Of a stretch of DNA of 64,000 nucleotides, positions 54,936 to 61,976 are shown piece by piece. The stretch is from Aureibacillus halotolerans (GTDB lineage Bacteria; Bacillota; Bacilli; Bacillales; DSM-28697). Every line of letters begins with the position of its first letter. Within the stretch, counting starts at the first letter, position 1. A program made the position numbers and the translations under genes. The notes beneath the pieces were generated by a model that was not told the DNA's origin, ran no database searches, and saw only the letters and a list, made by a program, of their open reading frames with translations. Location: positions 124,001 to 188,000 of the forward strand of contig NZ_SNYJ01000003.1 of assembly GCF_004363045.1 (NCBI RefSeq). Direction: 5' to 3'.

Positions 54936-55568
54936 CTACAAATGCAAAGCGAGACGCATAAAATAAGGACTAATCCAAGCTTCGAATGCGGCTGACACAA
55001 TGAACAAAACACATAACGTAGCGGTGGCTATTGAGAATTGCCTAAAGATCGGCCAAAACGGTTTTCGATGTCGCGTCGATAGCTGGTTGCGAATCAATTG
55101 CATTGAGAAAGCAATCGACATGGCGCAAACACAAATATACACAGGGACGATAATCATATTTTGCGGCATAATCGCAAATGCCGATAGGACCACCCCTTGC
55201 CAGCCCATTTGCGTGACAAGAAAACCGACAGTAAACCCTACAAACACTCCTTTTATGAAAGCTAGACCCATCACAATTGGAGCCCCGATGACGGACAGCC
55301 CAAGCAACCACATGAGGCCAATTGTTTTCACATCCTGCCAAAAGCTCTGGGCGAAAATAATCGTTGGCGTTGCCAAATGGTCACTTTGCACATCAGTGAA
55401 AAAATGCCCAAGATACTTGTACAAATCGTCTTTTTGTAAGAGGGTCAAGCTATTTACAATGAGCGCACCAAAAATAATGCCTACCAACAATAAGGTCGCA
55501 CTAAACACAAACAACGAGTGATGCTTATGAAGATGCTGCCTCAACGAATTTGTCCGCAATGAATGCAT
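54936..55568 (-). CDS. spoIIM: Stage II sporulation protein M
   Basis: A 210-residue membrane protein with about five helices (around 20-38, 70-90, 105-125, 130-150, 175-195). It contains FGALIVNSLTLLQKDDLYKY and GFTVGFLVTQMGWQG, typical of SpoIIM. It is part of the SpoIID-SpoIIM-SpoIIP engulfment complex. The ATG at 55568 is favoured over 55577 by spacing from GGAAAGGA. A sigma-E promoter is visible upstream. Confidence 0.92.
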   Translation of the reverse strand: MHSLRTNSLRQHLHKHHSLFVFSATLLLVGIIFGALIVNSLTLLQKDDLYKYLGHFFTDVQSDHLATPTIIFAQSFWQDVKTIGLMWLLGLSVIGAPIVMGLAFIKGVFVGFTVGFLVTQMGWQGVVLSAFAIMPQNMIIVPVYICVCAMSIAFSMQLIRNQLSTRHRKPFWPIFRQFSIATATLCVLFIVSAAFEAWISPYFMRLALHL

Positions 55569-55600
55569 GTCTACCATCCTTTCCTTTCTCCATTTCTATG

Positions 55601-55629
55601 AGTCTATGAAGAAAGCAACAGGGACATGC
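55601..55629 (-). promoter_or_regulatory. Sigma-E-type promoter of spoIIM
   Basis: GCATGTC (55629-55623), 14 bases, then CATAGACT (55608-55601) fits kmATAtt-N14-CATAcanT with three mismatches in all. spoIIM belongs to the mother-cell sigma-E regulon in B. subtilis. Confidence 0.6.
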
Positions 55630-55637
55630 GTTCCAGT

Positions 55638-56168
55638 TTAACGATTTGCTAGATAGAGTAATGCATACGCTGTTTTCGCATCATGTATTTTCTTTTCCTT
55701 CTGCAGTTCATTCGCTTCCTCTAACGTCACATGGACCACCTCTAGAAACTCATCCTCATCCGTTTGTAAGCCTTGTGAGAGAGTTAGACCCTTTGCCTCG
55801 TACAGTTCAATGCATTCATCCGCAAACCCAGGGGAGGTATAAAACGAGGTGATTTCCTTCCACTCGGAAGCCGTGTAGCCTGTCTCCTCTTCCAATTCTC
55901 GTTGAGCCGTTACTAAGCTCTCTTCACCCGTCTCTTTTTTGCCGGCTGGAATTTCATAGATGACCTTCCCTAGCGCTTTTCGATACTGGCGAACAAGCAC
56001 AAGTCGACCATTTTCATCGTGTGCAATGACCGCAACAGCTCCAGGATGCCTCACGATCTCACGTTTTGAATGGCTATGATCAGGCAAGCGGACATCTTCC
56101 ACTTCGACTCGAATTAAGCGTCCTTCAAACACAATCTCCTTGCCTAGCGTTTCTTCTTCTAGCTTCAT
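55638..56168 (-). CDS. nudF: ADP-ribose pyrophosphatase NudF
   Basis: A 176-residue Nudix hydrolase that splits ADP-ribose into AMP and ribose 5-phosphate. The Nudix box (about residues 76-98) is intact: GKKETGEE, then REL, then EEETGY. The flanking PAGK, FYTSPGFADE and ELYEAKGL segments are typical of the ADP-ribose group. It is divergent from mciZ-yqkF, as in Bacillus. Confidence 0.92.
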   Translation of the reverse strand: MKLEEETLGKEIVFEGRLIRVEVEDVRLPDHSHSKREIVRHPGAVAVIAHDENGRLVLVRQYRKALGKVIYEIPAGKKETGEESLVTAQRELEEETGYTASEWKEITSFYTSPGFADECIELYEAKGLTLSQGLQTDEDEFLEVVHVTLEEANELQKEKKIHDAKTAYALLYLANR

Positions 56169-56251
56169 TCAATCACATCCAATCATGTTTTTTTCATTGC
56201 TTCATACAGTGTATCATACCGCTTATTCAGTCTGGTATGAACGACTTTACG

Positions 56252-56260
56252 TTTGTCGAG
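56252..56260 (+). promoter_or_regulatory. Probable Spo0A box upstream of mciZ
   Basis: TTTGTCGAG differs from a strong Spo0A site (TTTGTCGAA) at one base and lies 57 bases before the mciZ ribosome-site region. It fits early-sporulation expression of mciZ. ATAGGAAAA nearby resembles a sigma-H -35, but no fitting -10 was found. Confidence 0.5.
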
Positions 56261-56317
56261 ACTATATAGGAAAAAACATTGACTCGGATAGCTATTGAGG
56301 CAGGAAAGGAGAACAGA

Positions 56318-56530
56318 TTGAAGATCATCATTCGTTCGACCTCTATTGTTTGCTCTGGAAAGGCTTGGGAGATAAGAGAAACATTAAAGCAATACAATAA
56401 GCAATTCACGTATGTAACCGATTGGATCGCATCTGCATCAAAACCAACAAACGCACAAACGTCTAAACTGGAGAACGTCCAGAACTTTCGTTACAATGAA
56501 CCTACTTCGCGTAAGGAGGAATTTCATTGA
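56318..56530 (+). CDS. mciZ: MciZ, sporulation inhibitor of FtsZ assembly, extended form
   Basis: A 70-residue protein. Residues 13-36 (SGKAWEIRETLKQYNKQFTY then VTDWIA) align with the core of the 40-residue B. subtilis MciZ (VGKAWEIRAKLKEYGRTFQY then VKDWIS). MciZ caps FtsZ filaments and blocks mother-cell division during sporulation. Here about 30 extra residues follow the usual SKP end. The start is TTG at 56318 with AAAGGAG 7 bases upstream. The stop overlaps the yqkF start (TTGA), so the two are coupled. The site beside nudF is the same as in B. subtilis. Confidence 0.82.
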   Translation: MKIIIRSTSIVCSGKAWEIRETLKQYNKQFTYVTDWIASASKPTNAQTSKLENVQNFRYNEPTSRKEEFH

Positions 56531-57435
56531 AAAAAAGACAGATAGGAAACTCTAGTCTTTTCGTCTCTCCCATTAGCTATGGGTGTATGTCATTAGGCAC
56601 CGAAGAGGGCACGGCTGAGACACTTATAAAGAAAGCACTCGAGATTGGCATTACGCACTTTGATACGGCAGACCTTTATGATCAAGGACGCAATGAAGAA
56701 CTTGTCGGCAAGTTTCTTCACAGCCATCGCCTAGATGTGACGATTGCCACAAAAGTAGGCAATCGATTTGAAAGAGGGAAAGAAGGCTGGGAATGGGCGC
56801 CAACCAAGCCATACATCCTCTCCCAAGTTGAAGAAAGCTTAAAACGCTTGAACACAGATTATATCGACCTTTATCAGCTCCATGGGGGGACACTAGATGA
56901 TCCCATTGATGACATCATTGAAGCATTTGAGCAGTTAAAAGCGCAAGGGAAAATTCGCGCCTACGGAATCTCTTCTATCCGACCAAATGTCATTCATACG
57001 TATCTCAAAAAAGCTTCCATCGACAGCGTGATGATGCAATACAGCTTACTCGACAGACGACCTGAAGAGCTACTTGACACTCTTCATGCCCACAATGTGT
57101 CCGTCATTGCCAGAGGACCACTCGCCAAAGGCCTCCTCACCACCAAAGGCGATGAAAAAAGAGTTCGTGCCTTTGAAGACGGCTACCTATCCTACACAGG
57201 CGAAGAGCTCCAAAACACTTTAAAAAAACTCACAGACAAATGGCCAGACACACTAACAGAACACACACTCGCCTACCCATTGCACCACCCCGCAGTCGCC
57301 TGCGTCATACCAGGTGCAAGCAACACACAACAGCTCACAGACATCGGACAAGCCAACACCACACTAACGACCGATCAAACCACCTGGCTCCAGTCCCAGA
57401 CAAAAAACCAGCAATATCAACAGTATAGAAGTTAA
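56527..57435 (+). CDS. yqkF: Aldo/keto reductase YqkF
   Basis: A 302-residue NADPH-dependent aldo/keto reductase. The catalytic set is visible: Asp in DTADLYDQGRNEE (with Tyr), Lys in IATKVGNRFE and His in LYQLHGG; ISSIRPN and GASNTQQL bind cofactor. The substrate is unknown. The TTG start at 56527 has AAGGAGG upstream. From about 57190 to the end, codons become very rich in A and C (many CAC, ACA, CCA), unlike the first part, suggesting mutational skew or a recombined 3' end. Confidence 0.88.
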   Translation: MKKRQIGNSSLFVSPISYGCMSLGTEEGTAETLIKKALEIGITHFDTADLYDQGRNEELVGKFLHSHRLDVTIATKVGNRFERGKEGWEWAPTKPYILSQVEESLKRLNTDYIDLYQLHGGTLDDPIDDIIEAFEQLKAQGKIRAYGISSIRPNVIHTYLKKASIDSVMMQYSLLDRRPEELLDTLHAHNVSVIARGPLAKGLLTTKGDEKRVRAFEDGYLSYTGEELQNTLKKLTDKWPDTLTEHTLAYPLHHPAVACVIPGASNTQQLTDIGQANTTLTTDQTTWLQSQTKNQQYQQYRS

Positions 57436-57827
57436 AAGTGGAGCGCCGTGAGTTCAGAAGCGCAGGTCAGAACATCATTGGGCTGGGAAATGGTTCTCCA
57501 CATTTCACTAGACCAAGGATTTCTGCGCCGCAGCTTCTACGGCGCGCAACTGGATAATTGAAAGCGGAGGTGAGCGCGTTTTGAAACGCAGAGTAGAACA
57601 TCACGGGGTGAAGAAATGGTTCTTCACATTTCTCTCACACCGGGATTTCTACCTCGCAGCTTCAGCGAGCCGGAGCTAGAGATTAAAAGTGGAGCGCCGT
57701 GAGTTCAGAAGCGCAGGTCAGAACATCATTGGGCTGGGAAATGGTTCTCCACATTTCACTAGACCGAGGATTTCTGCGCCGTAGCTTCTACGGAGCGCAG
57801 GCGAGCGCGTTTTGAAGCGTAGAACAG
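57433..57827. repeat. Array of structured repeats with compensatory changes, 3 units plus a fragment
   Basis: Units lie at 57433-57547, 57564-57674 and 57684-57799, with a truncated unit at 57801-57827. Units 1 and 3 are almost identical; unit 2 differs but keeps the same fold. Each has an apical hairpin GAAATG-8-CATTTC (57487, 57613, 57738). A lower stem is CAGAA/TTCTG in units 1 and 3 and TAGAA/TTCTA in unit 2. A 3' hairpin is GCGCCG/CGGCGC in unit 1 and CTCGC/GCGAG in unit 2, with AGCTTC in the loop each time. No reading frame is convincing. Strand and function are unknown. Confidence 0.85.
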
Positions 57828-57828
57828 A

Positions 57829-57873
57829 AAATCCCCATACAATGAAGGTTTCTCTCATTCCTTTGTATGGGGA
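57829..57873 (-). terminator. Terminator of the P-loop kinase gene
   Basis: ATCCCCATACAA pairs with TTGTATGGGGAT (12 bp) with a further partial stem, followed by TTTTC on the minus strand, 4 bases after the kinase stop. The repeat array directly abuts it. Confidence 0.75.
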
Positions 57874-57876
57874 TGT

Positions 57877-58521
57877 CTATTTAAAATTATCTTTTTCTAG
57901 AAAAAACGCTTCATTTGAATTCTTTACTACGATATCAAAGTTTTGATGATAAGGATGCATAAAGACTTCATATTGTATTCTGCGCTCTTCGTGTGATTGG
58001 TTTAAATAATGAAGGTCTGTTCCTCTTTCAGAAACATCTCGAATCCCTCTTCTAGTTAATTCTGTTTCTCCATCGGTATATAAATAAACCGTCAAATCGA
58101 ACAATCTCTGGCTTATAAATGCCAGACTCATACCTTCTACAATCGTCACTTTATGTTGAGAAGAAATTAGCGTGCTCTTCTTATAATGTGTGGCCAGACT
58201 ATAAAAATCCAAACCATCCCTCAGCATGTTGATGTCTCGCTCTAAAGCATACACATTATGAGCAGCAGGATGGCATGCTGTCATTTTATAATGGTGTTCT
58301 TTGCCGTTATATTCATAAGCTAATGTCGTGTACTTCCTCAGATCAGAGCCAATTATATAAGGATCAGTATTTATAAGATTGATGTCTTTTTCTTCTATAA
58401 GCTCAACAAGCTGATTTGCGAATGTTGTTTTTCCAGAAGCGCCATGACCTGAGATCCCGATCATAACTTTTTGATCATTTTTGTTTATCAAATTGGCTAT
58501 TCTCTGTCGTATCTCGTCCAT
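57877..58521 (-). CDS. Uridine-kinase-like P-loop protein
   Basis: A 214-residue P-loop phosphotransferase. The Walker A motif is GISGHGASGKTT, followed by INTDPYIIGSD (substrate-side Asp) and IVEGMSLAFISQRLFDLTVY (Walker B-like), in the order seen in uridine kinase and phosphoribulokinase families. A lid with two arginines (LTRRGIRDVSERG) is present. The substrate is unknown. The gene is clearly more AT-rich than its neighbours, has its own terminator and sits next to a repeat array, which suggests acquisition. Confidence 0.75.
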   Translation of the reverse strand: MDEIRQRIANLINKNDQKVMIGISGHGASGKTTFANQLVELIEEKDINLINTDPYIIGSDLRKYTTLAYEYNGKEHHYKMTACHPAAHNVYALERDINMLRDGLDFYSLATHYKKSTLISSQHKVTIVEGMSLAFISQRLFDLTVYLYTDGETELTRRGIRDVSERGTDLHYLNQSHEERRIQYEVFMHPYHQNFDIVVKNSNEAFFLEKDNFK

Positions 58522-58591
58522 AGTGCCCCCCCTTTAAAACATCAAAAAGTTACGTTCCCTGAATTAAATGGAAGTAGATCGGTCTTTGACT

Positions 58592-58927
58592 TTATTTAGA
58601 AGCGCTTGGTTGCTTCACTGTCAAACGTGCATTCAAAATTTCAGAGTCATTTCTAAGCGTAAAGGTATTGTTGGTTTCGTTGGCTTTCAGCGTTAATGCC
58701 TCATCCCCAAAAAACACTTGATGCGGCGGCCAATAATAAACTGGCAATGGGCAATCAGCTCGTTGCTCACTTCCCACGTCCTTGGCATTCGCTTCATACA
58801 ATGTAGGCACGCCACTTACGGCACAGCCACACCCTTCCGAATCATATACGAGTCGTAACACATTCTGTGAAGACGTAAGCATATTCGTCACTTTAGCTTC
58901 CGTCGCTTTCGACATGTTGAGTTTCAT
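58592..58927 (-). CDS. yqkB: HesB/IscA-like iron-sulphur family protein YqkB
   Basis: A 111-residue protein of the Fe-S biosynthesis (HesB-like) family. YDSEGCGCAVSGVPTLYEA carries a C-x-C pair, as in B. subtilis YqkB; the C-terminal cysteine pair of classical IscA is missing, so cluster assembly may not be its role. The start overlaps the padR end by 35 bases; AAAGGTGAT lies upstream. Confidence 0.8.
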   Translation of the reverse strand: MKLNMSKATEAKVTNMLTSSQNVLRLVYDSEGCGCAVSGVPTLYEANAKDVGSEQRADCPLPVYYWPPHQVFFGDEALTLKANETNNTFTLRNDSEILNARLTVKQPSASK

Positions 58928-59486
58928 TCAAATCACCTTTCTTTTTGTACTCTTTTAGAACCGAAGTTGCCCACTCGCACCAATCACTCCACATTTCCAT
59001 GTAGCGAATTGCGAATTCCGATGTCAAATACTCTCCAAACTGCTCGTTGTTCAATGACTCAAGATGGACAGATTGCCATTCTTTAATCTCTTTTTGCGCT
59101 GATTTATGCTGATCGCGATACGATGCAAGATAGGCCATCGATTGGTCAATATCAATTAAATGAAGCAACGAAACTCGTAACAAACGGGGGTCCTTCATCG
59201 AAAGAGTTTCTTTTTTTTCTGGTGTTTGAAGCAGCCAATGAAGCAAAAGTGTCATTCCCTTTTCTTCGACTGCGTATACTTTTTTATCAGGAAAATCACT
59301 CTGCCGAATTGTCTTCGAACGAACAAGACCCTCTGCTTCCATTTTTACAAGCTCACGATAAATCTGCGTATGATGAGCAGACCAAAAATGCGTGATCCTG
59401 TATTTAAACTCACGTGTAACTGAATAGCCTGTAGCTGGTTCCTTAGAGAGCAACCCTAAAATGGCGTACCTTAAAGACATATTCAT
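58893..59486 (-). CDS. PadR-family transcriptional regulator
   Basis: A 197-residue repressor. The PadR winged helix (about 1-80) contains YAILGLLSKEPATGYSVTRE, FWSAHHTQIYRELVKMEAEG and KKVYAVEEKGM. The C-terminal helical domain (about 95-185) is of the Vir_act_alpha_C type. Ligand and targets are unknown; it is probably co-transcribed with yqkB. Confidence 0.87.
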   Translation of the reverse strand: MNMSLRYAILGLLSKEPATGYSVTREFKYRITHFWSAHHTQIYRELVKMEAEGLVRSKTIRQSDFPDKKVYAVEEKGMTLLLHWLLQTPEKKETLSMKDPRLLRVSLLHLIDIDQSMAYLASYRDQHKSAQKEIKEWQSVHLESLNNEQFGEYLTSEFAIRYMEMWSDWCEWATSVLKEYKKKGDLNETQHVESDGS

Positions 59487-59702
59487 ACCCTCTTTCTACA
59501 GCAATTATCTCAAATGTACTGAAGTCAACGCAAATTTGCAATGCACCTTATTAAAACGCCCACTGGAATTAAAGCAAATCAGATGAACTCTTCTCACTCC
59601 AAATAGAAATTTATTTGATTGTACTTTTTGACTTGTGTAATCGCTATCATTGACTCTATACTTAGACGTAGAACGCAGGTTCAAGAAATGGGGGATGAAC
59701 AA

Positions 59703-59951
59703 ATGAAGGTAAAAGTTTTAAAGCCAGTGTTTGCAGAAGTAGCTGGTCAATTAGTGAACACAGCCAGTCAGCATTCAGAAACAATTTTAATTAAAAAAGG
59801 GGATTGGGTCGTTGATGCCAAAAGCTTGCTCGGCGTGTTGGCACTTTCCCTTCAGCCAGATCAAGAGGTAGAGATTACAACAACACCTGAAGACCAAACT
59901 GCCGCTGAAGAATCGCTCCTTTCACTTGGCATTTTTGAGCGCAGCGAATAG
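59703..59951 (+). CDS. HPr-like protein lacking the active histidine
   Basis: An 82-residue protein that fits the HPr fold along its whole length: LVNTASQHSETILIKKGDW, VVDAKSLLGVLALSLQPDQE and EVEITTTPEDQTAAEESL. HPr's phosphorylated His-15 region (IHARPA) is replaced by VFAEVA, so both His-15 and Arg-17 are lost. The Ser-46 region (KSLLGVL) is kept. It therefore cannot act in sugar PTS transfer, and it is more altered than Crh (which keeps ARP). GGGGGA lies 7 bases before the ATG, and a terminator follows. Confidence 0.75.
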   Translation: MKVKVLKPVFAEVAGQLVNTASQHSETILIKKGDWVVDAKSLLGVLALSLQPDQEVEITTTPEDQTAAEESLLSLGIFERSE

Positions 59952-59981
59952 CCTAAAGCAAGCGTTTGCCAACAGCTTGAG

Positions 59982-60006
59982 AACCGTCTCCGGACGGTTT
60001 TTTTTA
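59982..60006 (+). terminator. Terminator of the HPr-like gene
   Basis: AACCGTC-TCCG-GACGGTT stem followed by eight T, 30 bases after the stop. Confidence 0.9.
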
Positions 60007-60149
60007 GTGAAGCAGATGAAGGGTTTACCTACATTTAGCTTTTGCTCGTACGCACGACGCGATAGACCCACTCCCCACTTCAATCCCATCCCTTACGCAC
60101 CTAGCATCGAATTCATATTTCAGACAAACTCACCATGCGTTTTTAAATT

Positions 60150-60380
60150 ATGACTTAACTTTTGCACCTTACAGTTGTCAGACACGCTTAGATAAAGCTG
60201 GGTAAAAGCAATTTTTAATACGCTCGCTTTCACAAGAGCATCAAAGACTCAGAAGTACTTTGAGTCGATGTTGCACTTGTACCCATAGGGTGAAAGCAGA
60301 GTATGTTGACGCAGCGGTCGTGATTGCAACGAGGGGCATCACCGACTTGGAATTGCCTCCTATCGTGTTTCCTTTGCCAT
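60150..60380 (+). repeat. Dispersed intergenic repeat, modules C and F
   Basis: C (CTTTTGCACCTTACAGTTG, AGACACGCTTAGATAAAGC) is followed by reversed F (GAGTCGATGTTGCACTTGTA, CCCATAGGGTGAAAGC), an A end (TTGACGCAGCGGTCGTGATT) and forward F (CCTATCGTGTTTCCTTTGCC). The block reaches the stop of the SDR gene. Confidence 0.68.
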
Positions 60381-60403
60381 AATAGATCGAAAGCTTACAC
60401 CGA

Positions 60404-61183
60404 TTACTTTGAATGAAATTGGCTTTTAAACAGAAATTCAACCAATGGCGGACACGCTTGATAGAGCTTTGCGCCTATATGCATCCAAATTGGTCGATTA
60501 ATTTCTCGTTTGTTTTTTCCAAATGCTTGAACAATCACAGCCGCCAGCTGATCCGCGTCAATCATCATCCCGGCAACCTTCGTTCTATACGTCCCTTCTG
60601 GATCAGCTTCGTCAAAAAACGGCGTATTTACAGGACCTGGATTCACCAACGTTACGTAAACTGAATCGTTTTTGACCTCCATTCGCAACGCTTGTGAAAA
60701 ACCGATGACAGCGTGCTTAGATGCTGCATAAACGGTCGCTTTTGGTGTTGGCAAACGACCTGCTTGTGAGGCGACATTGATAATATGACCTTTTTTTCGT
60801 TTTGTCATGGATGGGAGGACGGCTCGAGTACAATGCATCAGTGCATTTACATTGACGTTTATCATCTGATCAACATCTTCTTGTGAGTGCTCTTGAAAAT
60901 CGATAAAACGACCAAATCCTGCATTGTTCACAAGCACATCAATCGGTCCCATCGTTTGCTGAATGGATGTAAAGAGAGTATAGACTTGGTTCGAATCTGC
61001 AATATCTACAGGAAAAAGCTGAACATCCGTTGAATCAATACTTTCTAAAGTCTTTTCTAAACGCGTACGTGACCGACCGACTAAGGCAAGCCGATACCCT
61101 TGCTTCGCCGCTTGTTTGGCGATTGAAGCACCGATGCCACCAGAGGCACCTGTAATAACGACCAAAGGCTTTTGCTCATTCAT
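60404..61183 (-). CDS. yqjQ: Short-chain dehydrogenase YqjQ
   Basis: A 259-residue SDR. The cofactor motif is TGASGGIGASIA, NNAG is at about 86, and the catalytic Ser-Tyr-Lys are in NVASQAG and YAASKHAV; NPGPVNTPFFDEAD follows. The substrate is unknown. The ATG at 61183 has AGGAGGG upstream; the 43-codon upstream extension runs into the module C and B repeat and is rejected. It matches the B. subtilis yqjQ position near rnz and dinB. Confidence 0.87.
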   Translation of the reverse strand: MNEQKPLVVITGASGGIGASIAKQAAKQGYRLALVGRSRTRLEKTLESIDSTDVQLFPVDIADSNQVYTLFTSIQQTMGPIDVLVNNAGFGRFIDFQEHSQEDVDQMINVNVNALMHCTRAVLPSMTKRKKGHIINVASQAGRLPTPKATVYAASKHAVIGFSQALRMEVKNDSVYVTLVNPGPVNTPFFDEADPEGTYRTKVAGMMIDADQLAAVIVQAFGKNKREINRPIWMHIGAKLYQACPPLVEFLFKSQFHSK

Positions 61184-61226
61184 GCAATAAGGTCCCTCCT
61201 TTCGTTTTTGTTCATCAAGTAAAATC

Positions 61227-61405
61227 AACTTTCGCACCTTATTTTCGGGGAAACTCTTAGAAATAGATGTGTAAACCTGCAATTTGTGGTTACTTTTTAT
61301 ACAAGCCGCCATACGTTCGCTATCACCCTAAAGAGCACCATAGTATAAGTACCTCTAGTCGTGATTTCTTTCCTGCTGGAGTCTCACTAGTTGCGGCTTT
61401 TAATG
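61227..61405 (+). repeat. Dispersed intergenic repeat, modules C and B with degraded F
   Basis: C (AACTTTCGCACCTTATTTTC) leads to B (TTTTTATACAAGCCGCCATA, CTGGAGTCTCACTAGTTGCG) with a degraded F (ACCCTAAAGAGCACC) in its centre. Confidence 0.7.
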
Positions 61406-61469
61406 ATTCGCATATATGAATTAATCACAATTAAAAAAAGACTCTTTTAGTGTTTTTAAGGGTAGAAGA

Positions 61470-61915
61470 AGTCAGCTTCATTACTGAAAGACGACCTTTT
61501 AGAAATACAGGATTGTGAGCACCTGCACCATTCCTATCTACTGAATACAGCAGTCGTTGTTTTAAAGAGAAGTCAATGGATCTATCTCACCTCGCGGCCA
61601 CTTAAGAACAGCCAGCGTTGAAGGTGATTTCGCACTGCCCAAGTTATCTAAAAATAAGTCATAAGTCCACTGCTGCATCAATACTGCACCAGGTGATATA
61701 AATTTGCATGAAACGATGCAATACCTTGTCTTGAATAAAAAAATTTACACAGAAACAACCATCAGCGTAGTCAAAATACGTAGACTCCTGCGGCAAAGAA
61801 AACACGACGAGGTCTTCTCGAGTCGATGTTGCACTTGTACCCGTAGGGTGTAACAGCGCGAGCTGAAGATCCCGCAGGAAAGAAAGCAAGACTCCGAGGA
61901 AGCTGAAGCCGTGCC
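61470..61915 (+). repeat. Dispersed intergenic repeat, modules E, D and A, with F inserted in A
   Basis: E at 61470-61655 (GACCTTTTAGAAATACAGG, CTATCTCACCTCGCGGCC, GTTGAAGGTGATTTCGCA), D at 61660-61740 (CACTGCTGCATCAATACTGC) and A from 61770. After CTGCGGCAAAG the A sequence is interrupted by about 60 bases of reversed F (CGACGAGGTCTTCTCGAGTC, GTTGCACTTGTACC). It then resumes AGCGCGAGCTGAAGATCC and stops at GCCGTGCC, without the right terminal repeat. No gene is supported in 61184-61976. Confidence 0.75.
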
Positions 61916-61976
61916 TTTTTTTATGAAGTCATAAAAGTTAAAAATGATACAATCGATTAGAGGAAAGGGTGATGGT

